Below are positions 18,160 through 26,422 of a DNA stretch of 49,981 nt, piece by piece (the stretch's first letter is position 1; every line of letters starts with the position of its first letter). The position numbers and the translations under genes were made by a program. This DNA comes from Bacillus sp. FJAT-25509 (lineage in GTDB: Bacteria; Bacillota; Bacilli; Bacillales; Bacillaceae_G), in contig NZ_LJIZ01000034.1 in NCBI RefSeq assembly GCF_001420605.1, positions 13,307 through 63,287 on the forward strand. The letters are read 5' to 3'. The notes under the pieces were generated by a model. That model ran no database searches and was not told the origin of the DNA. It saw only the letters and a program-made list of their open reading frames with translations.

Positions 18160-19479
18160 CTATCTACGAGAGTTTTCGATGTAAACTCTGTCATTTCTAA
18201 CTAAATCTTCATATGTTTCGCGACGAACTACTTCTCTTGAAACACCATCTTTCACAAACACTACTGCTGGACGACGGATACGGTTATAATTATTAGCCAT
18301 TGAATACCCATAAGCACCCGTGCAAGATACAGCTAATAGATCATTGTTTTGTACAACTGGTAAGTTACAATCCCAAATTAGCATATCGCCACTTTCACAG
18401 CATTTACCAGCAATCGATACAACTTCTTTATTCTCATCATTTGCTCGATTTGCAAGCATCGCTTCGTATTTTGATCCGTATAGTGCAGGACGAATATTAT
18501 CAGTCATTCCCCCATCAACAGATACATATTTACGAATTGAAGGAAGAGTTTTTGTTGAACCAATCGTATAAAGTGTTGTTCCAGCTTCACCTACAATACT
18601 ACGTCCAGGTTCTAACCATAATTCTGGTAACTTGTAGTCTAGCTCTTCACATTGTTGTTTAATAATAGTAGTAATTTTTTCTATATGAATAGCAACAGCT
18701 AAAGGCTCATCTTCTGAAGTATAGCGAATACCAAAGCCTCCACCTACGTTTAATATTTCAGCTGTAAATCCTAAATCGTTTTTAAGTCCATTTAAAAAGT
18801 TCATTAATACATTGATTGCATGAACAAATCCGTCTGGTTCGAAAATTTGAGATCCTATATGTGAATGTACTCCTAATAATTTAAGGTTATTTGAATTTAA
18901 TGAAACTCCCACTGCTTCATTAGCTTGACCAGACATAATATCGAATCCGAATTTAGAGTCTTCTTGGCCCGTCATTACATATTCATGTGTGTGTGCTTCA
19001 ACACCTGGTGTAACACGTAATAATATTGATACTTCTTCATTACGTTGTTCAGCTAAGGCCTGTAATACTTCTAGTTCAAAGAAATTATCGACTACAAAAC
19101 AACCGATTTTTGCATTTAAAGCTTCTTCAATTTCCTCAATTGTTTTGTTGTTTCCGTGAAAGTGAATTTTCTCAGCTGGATAACCTGCTTGCAAAGCTGT
19201 ATATAACTCTCCACCAGAAACAACGTCTAGACAAAGACCTTCTTTTTCTATTAAGCGGGCTTGTTCAACACATAGGAACGCTTTACTCGCGTAAGCAACC
19301 TGATATTTCATTCCCGTTTCTCTTAAAGCTTCATGGAATTCCCTACATTTTGATTCAATTAATGCTTCGTCATAAATGTATAGAGGTGTACCGTAATTTT
19401 TTACTAAATCTACAGTATCACAACCTCCGATTTCTAAATGTCCTTCATTATTAATTCGACTATTACCATGTAAATACAT
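18160..19479 (-). CDS. lysA: Diaminopimelate decarboxylase
   Basis: The 439-residue PLP enzyme converts meso-diaminopimelate to L-lysine. The PLP lysine is K66 in YASKAF; HSHIGSQI, GGGFGIRY, EPGRSIVGEAG and CCESGD are the family's substrate and PLP-phosphate motifs. ATG at 19479 has GGGAGAA 6 nt upstream. The gene is preceded by a lysine riboswitch with terminator (19553-19785), so it is shut off when lysine is plentiful, which preserves diaminopimelate for the wall and for spore dipicolinate. Confidence 0.97.
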   Translation of the reverse strand: MYLHGNSRINNEGHLEIGGCDTVDLVKNYGTPLYIYDEALIESKCREFHEALRETGMKYQVAYASKAFLCVEQARLIEKEGLCLDVVSGGELYTALQAGYPAEKIHFHGNNKTIEEIEEALNAKIGCFVVDNFFELEVLQALAEQRNEEVSILLRVTPGVEAHTHEYVMTGQEDSKFGFDIMSGQANEAVGVSLNSNNLKLLGVHSHIGSQIFEPDGFVHAINVLMNFLNGLKNDLGFTAEILNVGGGFGIRYTSEDEPLAVAIHIEKITTIIKQQCEELDYKLPELWLEPGRSIVGEAGTTLYTIGSTKTLPSIRKYVSVDGGMTDNIRPALYGSKYEAMLANRANDENKEVVSIAGKCCESGDMLIWDCNLPVVQNNDLLAVSCTGAYGYSMANNYNRIRRPAVVFVKDGVSREVVRRETYEDLVRNDRVYIENSRR

Positions 19480-19552
19480 TCGTATTCTCCCTTCAAATCA
19501 AATGTAAGATCATTCTAAGAAGCTAGCTTCAATGTATTAGTGTATTAAAAAA

Positions 19553-19785
19553 GACACATGAAGGATATGTTCATGTGCCTATCGCTTTTAAAAAGGACTT
19601 AGCCAATCACATCTCTTCAATAGCTCTTCACAAACACATGTGACAGTACTACATTTATTAAATGTAGTCCCAGAAATAAAATGTGTGGCAATTTATTTCT
19701 TCGGCATAGGATCCTTTCTCATTTCGTCATAGAACCCACAGTTCTCTAAAATGATACTCATATACAATGCAACCTCTACGAATAG
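19553..19785 (-). ncRNA. Lysine riboswitch (L-box) with terminator, controlling lysA
   Basis: The minus strand shows the L-box core in order: TAGAGGTTGC, GAGTA, GAGAAAGGATC, TGCCGAAGAAATAAA, TTTATTTCTGG, a P4-type ACATTTA/TAAATGT hairpin and TACTGTCA, ending in AGAGCTA that closes P1. The aptamer covers about 19612-19785. The expression platform is the hairpin GGCACATGAA/TTCATGTGTC (19553-19579) followed by T6. Lysine binding should favour termination before lysA. The match to the B. subtilis lysC L-box is by eye. Confidence 0.93.
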
Positions 19786-19810
19786 ACTGTTATTTTTTAT
19801 ATTAGTCTAT

Positions 19811-19839
19811 GTATAACACAGTCTAAAAATAGATGTCAA
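19811..19839 (-). promoter_or_regulatory. Sigma-A promoter of the lysA riboswitch transcript
   Basis: A perfect TTGACA (19834-19839) and TTATAC (19811-19816, with an upstream TG) are spaced 17 nt. Transcription would start near 19804, just before the L-box. Confidence 0.75.
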
Positions 19840-19955
19840 ACCATTTCTGAATAATATTGTCGATTTATATTCACTTCATACACACAGCTTTTCCTTTTCA
19901 AAATAATATCTATAATATAGAATATGTTTTATGCGAGAGAAAAGGTGATTCAAAA

Positions 19956-20009
19956 ATGAAAAATCATTTAAATAAATATAAATTAAATCTAAAAAAAACA
20001 AACCACTAA
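19956..20009 (+). CDS. Candidate 17-residue basic micro-ORF
   Basis: ATG at 19956 is preceded by AAAGGTGATT about 7-10 nt upstream, a good ribosome site, and encodes MKNHLNKYKLNLKKTNH, which is very basic. The stop lies inside the left arm of a strong terminator (20000-20032), so the gene would make a transcript of roughly 100-130 nt. A TATAAT at 19911-19916 could be its -10 box but no clear -35 is seen. It sits divergent from lysA and just before the CDF gene. It may instead be a small RNA or a leader peptide. No family recognised. Confidence 0.35.
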   Translation: MKNHLNKYKLNLKKTNH

Positions 20010-20032
20010 CAAACTGTTAGTGGTTTTTCTTT
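20000..20032 (+). terminator. Terminator after the 17-codon micro-ORF
   Basis: A stem AAACCACTAAC/GTTAGTGGTTT with loop AAACT is followed by TTTCTTTTTT. It ends a short transcript upstream of the CDF gene. Confidence 0.9.
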
Positions 20033-20093
20033 TTTGTTGCCTTATTACAACACTCTTAACTGAAGTAGAAAAAATTGGACAGGGGTGAATAGA

Positions 20094-21032
20094 TTGCGTT
20101 CAAGCAAAATAGCAGTACTTTCAATATGTAGTAACACATTCATCGTTTTATTAAAATTAATAGTCGGGATTTTTACAGGTTCCGTAGCAATTATCTCGGA
20201 AGCAATTCATTCTTTATTGGACTTAGTTGCTTCAGTCATTGCCTTTTTCTCTGTAAGGATTTCAAACAGACCACCCGATAAGGAGCATCCTTATGGTCAT
20301 GGTAAGTTTGAAAATATTTCAGGTACAGTCGAAACAATCTTAATATTTGTAGCTGGTATTTGGATTATCATTGAATCTGTTGAAAAGTTACTTCATCCTA
20401 CCCCAATAAAAATGCCAATTATCGGTGTATTCGTCATGTTAATTGGAGCGTTAATCAATTGGAGAGTAGGAAAAATCGTTCAAAAAGTAGGAAATGAAAC
20501 TCATTCTGTTGCAATGCAATCAAACGCTTTGCATTTATTAACAGACGTTTATTCATCACTCGGAGTTGCAGTAAGTTTAATTTTAGTAAGTCTTACTGGT
20601 TGGGAATTTCTCGATGCATTGATCGGAATTGGAATCGCAATTTATATAATGAAGGAATCAATCGAACTTGGACGTAAATCGTTTACTCCCCTACTTGATA
20701 CTGGGCTTTCTACAGATGAATTAAAACAAATCGAAAATGTATTAAATTCTTTTAAATCCCAATTTATCGAATACCATGACTTACGCACGAGACGTTCGGG
20801 TGCTGAGGAACATATAGATTTTCATTTAGTATTACCATCATACATGAGTATTGAAGAAGCCCATTTACTATGTGACAAAATAGAAGATGAAATAAAAAAG
20901 GTTTTAGTAGATCCTAAAATATTAATTCATGTCGAACCAGAAAATGAAAGAATACAAAAAATTGATTTCCTAAATACTTCTTCTAGAGAAGATCAGGAAT
21001 TACAAGGAGTAGGAAATTCATTAAAAGGATAA
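20094..21032 (+). CDS. Cation diffusion facilitator transporter (zinc-type site)
   Basis: About 312 residues with six transmembrane helices and a C-terminal cytoplasmic domain (from about residue 205). The metal site shows HxxxD in helix 2 (HSLLD) and HxxxD in helix 5 (HLLTD), the His/Asp set linked to Zn selectivity, plus the loop DKEHPYGHGKFE. It exports divalent metal, probably Zn, in exchange for protons. TTG at 20094 is preferred since AGGGGTG precedes it by 6 nt; the GTG at 20085 lies within that ribosome site. A bidirectional terminator follows. Confidence 0.9.
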   Translation: MRSSKIAVLSICSNTFIVLLKLIVGIFTGSVAIISEAIHSLLDLVASVIAFFSVRISNRPPDKEHPYGHGKFENISGTVETILIFVAGIWIIIESVEKLLHPTPIKMPIIGVFVMLIGALINWRVGKIVQKVGNETHSVAMQSNALHLLTDVYSSLGVAVSLILVSLTGWEFLDALIGIGIAIYIMKESIELGRKSFTPLLDTGLSTDELKQIENVLNSFKSQFIEYHDLRTRRSGAEEHIDFHLVLPSYMSIEEAHLLCDKIEDEIKKVLVDPKILIHVEPENERIQKIDFLNTSSREDQELQGVGNSLKG

Positions 21033-21052
21033 TTTGAAATCAGAAATTAAAA

Positions 21053-21084
21053 AACCCCACAAGGATTTTATACTTTGTGGGGTT
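21053..21084. terminator. Bidirectional terminator between CDF and VC0807-like genes
   Basis: A 10-bp stem AACCCCACAA/TTGTGGGGTT, extended by flanking A/T, is flanked by A-runs on one side and a T-rich side on the other; it can serve both convergent genes. Confidence 0.85.
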
Positions 21085-21106
21085 CTTTCTATTGAAAGGA
21101 CTTTTA

Positions 21107-21763
21107 CTAAATAATAATTTCATCTGAAGGTTGCTCTGAGTCGTCTCCTTTTAGTTTTTGAGCTCTCATCGTAACCATTGCATAGCCGATTGCCATAATT
21201 ATGCCAAAAACATATCCACCAACTGTAAAGATAATTGTACGTGAGTAATATGCTTTTAATCCATACGTATCAACCATCCACCATTGTGCAATAGCAAATA
21301 GTATATCTTTAATAATCCATGCGACAAACAAATACTGAAACACTTTAAATAGTGAAGGATGTTTATATAATTTTTTACTTTCTTCACGATCTTGCCCCTG
21401 TATTGCAGCAATATCAATCATAAAATAATATGGTAACGGCTTTCTCATAGCCATTAAAATTAAAAATACCACTACAACCCCAAAGTGATAATACACATTG
21501 TACAAAATTAAGTTTTTTGCAGAACCTAATGCCATTAAATCTACAGCAGTACTAACAGTTAATGTTGAGATAATAAAAATACCAGTAACATTAAACTGTT
21601 TAGTATACCAAAAACGAAATAAAGTATATAAAATCCCAGGAACCGTCGGTAAAAGCATCGCCCAATAGTCACTAAAATAGTGTTGTAATACTTTATATAA
21701 AACAAGCGGAAATACTAAATACAAAATTAGATCGTAAATAATTAAATTACTTTCTTTCTTCAT
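21107..21763 (-). CDS. Membrane protein, VC0807-like
   Basis: A 218-residue integral membrane protein with about six hydrophobic helices and a charged C-terminus (KGDDSEQPSDE). Segments FPLVLYKVL, LPTVPGILYTLFRFW, VYYHFGVVVVFLIL and a conserved-looking loop KLYKHPSLFKVF suggest the VC0807/septation-like family of unknown function. This family call is by resemblance and not firm. ATG at 21763 follows an AGGTTATATAA region. Convergent with the CDF gene. Confidence 0.55.
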   Translation of the reverse strand: MKKESNLIIYDLILYLVFPLVLYKVLQHYFSDYWAMLLPTVPGILYTLFRFWYTKQFNVTGIFIISTLTVSTAVDLMALGSAKNLILYNVYYHFGVVVVFLILMAMRKPLPYYFMIDIAAIQGQDREESKKLYKHPSLFKVFQYLFVAWIIKDILFAIAQWWMVDTYGLKAYYSRTIIFTVGGYVFGIIMAIGYAMVTMRAQKLKGDDSEQPSDEIII

Positions 21764-21933
21764 TTATATAACCTCTTTTTTTAGGCTGTTTTCGTCATAA
21801 TCGTTGCTATTTAATTGTATGATCAATGTTACTAAAAACAAAAATCAATTAGAAAGAGCCATATTTTATTTTGAATTACCACAATTTTCAAACTATCAAA
21901 TTAACAAATTGTTAAACATGATTATAACAAAAA

Positions 21934-21959
21934 AATCTAAGAGCATAAACTCCTAGATT
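21934..21959 (-). terminator. Terminator after DinB-like gene
   Basis: A 10-bp stem AATCTAGGAG/CTCTTAGATT with a 6-nt loop is followed on the minus strand by TTTTTG. Confidence 0.8.
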
Positions 21960-21989
21960 TAGTGTGTGGACAAAAGCGAAAAATTAACT

Positions 21990-22457
21990 CTATTGGCCAA
22001 GTGACTTTTTTAAACCATTAATTAATCCGGCATGTAGCCCTTCATGGAAAATGTTAAAGCTAATCATGTCTCGAACAGTCTTAATTTCAAAACTACCTAG
22101 CTTAATCTCTTTTAGAATACTTTCATCTAAACGTCCTTCATATGTAGAAATAACTTGTTCAACTTGTTGTTCTAATAATGTAACAATTTCCTCATATGAT
22201 GGTGGCTCCTCTTGCCAGTCACTTGGTTTAGTCCCACCTTTGAAAAAGTCAATGAATTCCTTTGAAAGATGACCAACATCACCAGTGTTAGCATAAAGTA
22301 ATTGCTCATATGCCCCTAGTACATGACCAGCATTCCAAAGAATATTATTATTGAATCCTGCTGGTACTACATCTACAACTTCTTTTGAAACAGAACTAAG
22401 AACTTTCAAAGTATAAACCCTTGTAAACCTAAGTTGTTCAAAAATAGCATCTGCCAT
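21990..22457 (-). CDS. DinB-superfamily protein
   Basis: A 155-residue helical protein. WNAGHVLGAYEQLL and IFHEGLHAGLINGL carry the histidines that form the metal triad of the DinB/YfiT four-helix-bundle fold. Members include thiol-dependent transferases (bacillithiol in Bacillus) and many of unknown role. ATG at 22457 is chosen because GGAGGG lies 6 nt upstream; a longer reading from 22481 passes through that site. Confidence 0.8.
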   Translation of the reverse strand: MADAIFEQLRFTRVYTLKVLSSVSKEVVDVVPAGFNNNILWNAGHVLGAYEQLLYANTGDVGHLSKEFIDFFKGGTKPSDWQEEPPSYEEIVTLLEQQVEQVISTYEGRLDESILKEIKLGSFEIKTVRDMISFNIFHEGLHAGLINGLKKSLGQ

Positions 22458-22574
22458 CTTGATCCCTCCAATTAATGTCATTATTAATAATATCGTATCA
22501 TGAATGAGAGAGATTTTTCATGAAAAAGATTTTATCTCTCTATATACAGAAAAGCGTTTTAGAGAAACAAAAAA

Positions 22575-22597
22575 GAAGCCTCAATAGATGAGACTTC
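22575..22597 (-). terminator. Terminator after doxX-like gene
   Basis: A 9-bp stem GAAGTCTCA/TGAGGCTTC (one G-U) with loop TCTAT is followed on the minus strand by TTTTTTG. Confidence 0.85.
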
Positions 22598-22631
22598 CTC
22601 CATTCCTATTATATGCAAATCTATCAATCTC

Positions 22632-23018
22632 TTAAAATAAAACCATTGATCCTGGACCAGTGAGCAATAACCCTACTGCAGCTGCAATAATTAATAGATT
22701 AAACTCAAATCCGTTCGAAGTATTCCAGAATCCGTTCTTTATATGCACCTTTATTACCGCTACTGCCATTACTACAATTATTAACCATGCACCTATTTCT
22801 GTATATACACCAGCCGCTACAAAGAATCCACCTACAATTTCTGCCGCTCCCGTTATAAAAGCAAAAAATGCACCAGGTTTGATTCCAATCGACTCTAGCC
22901 ATTGTCCAGTTCCTTTAATACCGTAACCACCAAACCAACCAAATACTTTCTGCACCCCGTGACCTAATAAAATAATACCTAAAACTAGTCTAATAACTAA
23001 TAGGCCTTCATCAAGCAT
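22632..23018 (-). CDS. DoxX-family membrane protein
   Basis: A 128-residue protein with four transmembrane helices. The first helix has RLVLGIILLGHGVQKVFGWFGGYG and a later one FFAFITGAAEIVGGFFVAAG, both DoxX signatures. In Bacillus such proteins (MhqP, CatD) are induced by quinones and diamide and act with dioxygenases or thiol stress defence, but no such partner lies next to it here. ATG at 23018 has GAGGTGGAG directly upstream. Confidence 0.88.
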   Translation of the reverse strand: MLDEGLLVIRLVLGIILLGHGVQKVFGWFGGYGIKGTGQWLESIGIKPGAFFAFITGAAEIVGGFFVAAGVYTEIGAWLIIVVMAVAVIKVHIKNGFWNTSNGFEFNLLIIAAAVGLLLTGPGSMVLF

Positions 23019-23193
23019 ATCTCCACCTCAATTCTCTTTAATTTGAGATATTTAGTGCATAATTATTTTTATTCATTTTTTGACATGTTTATGACCTTTA
23101 TTATTAATTTTTAAAAATGAATCAGTTTTCTTGTATTTGAGGAATAGAATACTATAACAGAAGATTTTCTAACGTAAAAGGAGAGCATAAATC

Positions 23194-23838
23194 ATGAAAA
23201 AAGTCGTACCACTAACTATAATCGGCTTTTGGATTTTAATGCTACTACTCGCTATTCGATATCATTTATTTCATTTATCATTGCAAGATATAAAACATTT
23301 TATTGCTAATTCTTCTATCAATCCGATGCTATTATTTGTCGCTATTTTCTGTGCAAGAATCTTTCTATTCATTCCTAGCTCTGTATTAATTGTAGTAGGT
23401 AGCTTGTTTTTTCACCCGTTTGAAACCATTCTCTTATCATTAATCGGAATGGCCATCACAGAAACAATTATTTACCTATTAAGTAAAAGTATTTTAAGTG
23501 ACTCGATCCAGCAATTCATGGAGAATAAATATCCATCTCTATTTGAAGAGATAATTTTGAACAGAAAGAGATACTTATTCTTAACAGTTGCAACTCCCCT
23601 AGCGCCGACAGATGGCGCATGCTTTATCGCAGCCTCAACTAATATGAAATACTTGTCCTATATAGCAATTGTTTTTGCTGGTAATATCCCGATTGCAGTT
23701 CTTTATACTTTATACGGAAATTTCTTGCTTGGCTCGCCATGGATTACAATCTGTATAACCGCTACTATCTTAGTTGGATTTTTCATTTACATTTCTTTAA
23801 AAAAGAGACAAAAAAAGGATACACATTACTCAGCCTAA
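23194..23838 (+). CDS. VTT-domain (TVP38/TMEM64, DedA-like) membrane protein
   Basis: A 214-residue protein with 5-6 transmembrane helices. The VTT core is visible: RIFLFIPSSVLIVVGSLFFHPF, a re-entrant region, and TVATPLAPTDGACFIAAST followed by MKYLSYIAIVFAGNIP. DedA/VTT proteins include undecaprenyl phosphate and phospholipid flippases; which lipid is moved here is unknown. ATG at 23194 has AAAGGAGAGC 8 nt upstream. A second, larger VTT protein is encoded nearby at 24378-25262. Confidence 0.82.
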   Translation: MKKVVPLTIIGFWILMLLLAIRYHLFHLSLQDIKHFIANSSINPMLLFVAIFCARIFLFIPSSVLIVVGSLFFHPFETILLSLIGMAITETIIYLLSKSILSDSIQQFMENKYPSLFEEIILNRKRYLFLTVATPLAPTDGACFIAASTNMKYLSYIAIVFAGNIPIAVLYTLYGNFLLGSPWITICITATILVGFFIYISLKKRQKKDTHYSA

Positions 23839-23950
23839 ACTTTTTCAATTTAAATATTTTCAAAAATTATTAATAAATAAATCGATTTTTATATATAAAT
23901 TAAACTATACTAAGATTAATTAAAATTCTTTAAGAAATCGAGGTAAAAAG

Positions 23951-24259
23951 ATGGAAACAAATAAGATTTTGTCCTCATTATGTTATTTCAGTGTATTCTT
24001 CGCACCTTTCTTATTCCCTATAATTGTTTATTTTGTCGCAAAGGATCACCATCTAAAATCGCATTCTAAACGAGCTCTTTTTTCACATATACTCCCATTT
24101 CTAACAATTATTATTTTGGCGGTTATTTCTCTTTTCACTTTTAATACTTTTGGTGATGGTGCAGGCTTTGCTCTTATTGGTGGATTTGTTTTAGCATTCA
24201 TTGTTAATTTAATTGTCTTTATATGGAATATTGTTCAAGGTATTAAAGTTTTAATGTAA
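23951..24259 (+). CDS. DUF4870-like small membrane protein
   Basis: A 102-residue protein with three hydrophobic helices: LCYFSVFFAPFLFPIIVYF, HILPFLTIIILAVISLF and IGGFVLAFIVNLIVFIWNIVQGIKV. The loop AKDHHLKSHSKRAL between helices one and two resembles the DUF4870/Tic20-like pattern. Function unknown. ATG at 23951 has CGAGGT 6 nt upstream. It converges on the VTT gene through a shared hairpin at 24341-24370. Confidence 0.75.
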   Translation: METNKILSSLCYFSVFFAPFLFPIIVYFVAKDHHLKSHSKRALFSHILPFLTIIILAVISLFTFNTFGDGAGFALIGGFVLAFIVNLIVFIWNIVQGIKVLM

Positions 24260-24340
24260 ATCGTCTTTTTTTCTACATTATTTCTCAGGAAATTTTTAAT
24301 TTCGACAAAAGCAATTTAATACTTACTTAATGAGTAAAAA

Positions 24341-24370
24341 GGCAATGTAAGGTTTAACCATTACATTGCC
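24341..24370. terminator. Bidirectional terminator
   Basis: A 10-bp stem GGCAATGTAA/TTACATTGCC with a 10-nt loop has A5 before and T5 after, so it can end both the DUF4870-like gene and the convergent VTT gene. Confidence 0.85.
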
Positions 24371-24377
24371 ATTTTTA

Positions 24378-25262
24378 TTATTCACTTTGAGCTACGTAAA
24401 CTTCTTTTGAATTAGTTCGTTTAATTGATTTCTTAATCATAAATGATAAAGATAAGATGCAGGCAATTAAAATGGAGCTAGTTAAAGCTATTTGCGATGT
24501 TGTTAAAGAGAAAAATTTAGCCAAATAGACAGAGTATGATAGGAGAGATGATGTAATTAATTTTGACATCGAAGCAATTAATAGAAACTTTTTGAAAGAT
24601 ACTTTGCTAATTCCTGCCCCGACACAAATAATTTCATCTGGTAAAATCGGAATGATAAACATTAAAGTTAAAATAATTGTTTCATTTTTTTGGATATATT
24701 CCTGATATTTTTTTAACTGTCTTTCTTTTACAAACTTAGAAACTAATTTAAGTCCACCTATTCTTGCTAAGAAATACATAATGACAATACCTAAAGTTGA
24801 ACCTAAAAATCCGATTAACGCTCCTGAAAACGTTCCGATTACAGCACTGCCTGCAGGAATAGTAAGTGCTTCTGGTAAAGGTAAAAAAATTGGTTGAAAT
24901 AAACAGATTAAGAAAAATAATAATTTTGCAGTTGTAATATGATTGGTTAATATTCGCTCAACTCCGTACTTATCTACGAATACTAGAAATTGACTGGCAT
25001 AAAATAGAATTCCCACTACCGATATACAAAGTAGTAAACTAATTAGCGCTATTTTTGTAACCTTTAAAAACTTTTTATGATTCGATACAATCAAATAGAA
25101 ATCTAGCAACAGAATTCCCATGATTGCCAAAATAAATGATATTTTATAGATCGTCACGACAGTAGGTAAACTAATGACTAATATTAAGATCGATATTGTA
25201 GCTAATATGATGTGTATCGTAAGTTCTTTCATCGTATTAAACTGTTTTTTCTCTTTCTTCAA
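24378..25262 (-). CDS. VTT-domain membrane protein, larger form
   Basis: About 294 residues: an N-terminal part with three or four helices, then a VTT domain (LPLPEALTIPAGSAVIGTFSGALIGFLG, ILPDEIICVGAGISKVSFKKF). The PDEI segment replaces the PTDG of the shorter VTT gene at 23194. Lipid flipping is the family role; the substrate is unknown. TTG at 25262 is chosen because GAGGAG lies 8 nt upstream; a TTG at 25301 would add 13 residues with no good ribosome site. Confidence 0.75.
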   Translation of the reverse strand: MKKEKKQFNTMKELTIHIILATISILILVISLPTVVTIYKISFILAIMGILLLDFYLIVSNHKKFLKVTKIALISLLLCISVVGILFYASQFLVFVDKYGVERILTNHITTAKLLFFLICLFQPIFLPLPEALTIPAGSAVIGTFSGALIGFLGSTLGIVIMYFLARIGGLKLVSKFVKERQLKKYQEYIQKNETIILTLMFIIPILPDEIICVGAGISKVSFKKFLLIASMSKLITSSLLSYSVYLAKFFSLTTSQIALTSSILIACILSLSFMIKKSIKRTNSKEVYVAQSE

Positions 25263-25506
25263 AGTAAACAACTCCTCTACAACAGCTTGACCGTTCTCCA
25301 ATATTTTTTTCGCTACTATGTTTATAGTAATGAAACGGTAAATAATTTGAAACGAACTTAAGTATTAAACTTAGTAAGTCTTAAGTCTTACGGTGAGGAA
25401 GTTTTTTGTAAATGAAAATTGTTATATTCGAATATTCGACTCTTAATACAAAATGCCTCTATGAATTAGATAGAATTTATTATTTTTTTGTATGATTAGA
25501 AATAAA

Positions 25507-25536
25507 AACGACTGTCAAAGATTTGACAGTCGTTTA
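25507..25536 (-). terminator. Terminator after aldo/keto reductase gene
   Basis: A 14-bp stem AAACGACTGTCAAA/TTTGACAGTCGTTT is followed on the minus strand by TTATTTC. Confidence 0.85.
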
Positions 25537-25550
25537 CTTTTTTTATTTAA

Positions 25551-26381
25551 TTAAAAATCAAAGTTGTCAGGGTCTGGACCAACTCGGTGGTTTTGGTTTA
25601 GGGAGTTGATTTGGCTCATATCTTCTTCTGTTAGTTCAAAGTCGAAAATATTTGCGTTTTCTTGAATGCGATGTTCTTTGATTGATTTTGGTATGATTAC
25701 AATACCATTTTGTAAATGCCAACGTAATACAACTTGAGCAATTGATTTATTATGTTTGTTTGCTATTTGTGATAGTGTTTCACTTTCAAATAATTGTCCT
25801 TGCATTAATGGAGCCCATGCTTCTACTTGAATTGAATTTTCTTTTAAAAATTCTCTTAGTTCAACTTGGCTTAGCATTGGGTGTAATTCAACTTGATTGA
25901 TCATAGGCATTATTTCAGCATTCGCCATTACTTCTTTCAGGTGATGAATTTGGAAGTTACTCATTCCGATTGCTTTTACTTTACCGTCTTTGTATAGCGT
26001 TTCAAGTGCTTTCCATGATTCAACATATTTACCTTCTACTGGCCAGTGGATTAAATATAGGTCTAAATAATCAAGACCTAGTTTTTTCAAACTTAATTCG
26101 AAAGCATCAATAGTTGATTGGTAGCCTAAATCAGCATTCCATACTTTTGATGTAATAAATAAGTCTTCACGTTTAAGTCCATTTTCTTCAAGAGCTTCTC
26201 TAATTCCTTGTCCTACGCCTTCTTCGTTTTGGTAGATTGCTGCAGTGTCGATACTACGGTAACCATTTCGTATTGCCGCTTTTACAGAATCAATTACGAC
26301 TTGTCCATCTTCTACTTGGAATACTCCTAACCCAATTACTGGCATTTCTAAACCATTATTTAATTTAACTAATTTATTCAT
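25551..26381 (-). CDS. Aldo/keto reductase
   Basis: A 276-residue (beta/alpha)8 NADPH-dependent oxidoreductase. The catalytic tetrad reads D45, Y50, K79, H112 (DTAAIY, FITSKVW, YLIHWP). IPKSIKEHRIQENANIFDFEL is the NADPH-binding end. Close to the Bacillus YvgN/YtbE type, which reduces aldehydes including methylglyoxal. ATG at 26381 has AAAGGAG 7 nt upstream. It is 41 nt downstream of an MFS gene and likely shares its transcript, opposite an HxlR regulator. mgsA at 32.8 kb makes methylglyoxal, a possible substrate. Confidence 0.92.
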   Translation of the reverse strand: MNKLVKLNNGLEMPVIGLGVFQVEDGQVVIDSVKAAIRNGYRSIDTAAIYQNEEGVGQGIREALEENGLKREDLFITSKVWNADLGYQSTIDAFELSLKKLGLDYLDLYLIHWPVEGKYVESWKALETLYKDGKVKAIGMSNFQIHHLKEVMANAEIMPMINQVELHPMLSQVELREFLKENSIQVEAWAPLMQGQLFESETLSQIANKHNKSIAQVVLRWHLQNGIVIIPKSIKEHRIQENANIFDFELTEEDMSQINSLNQNHRVGPDPDNFDF

Positions 26382-26422
26382 TTTTTATTTCTCCTTTTAT
26401 TTATATAATATTTTTTAAAAAT

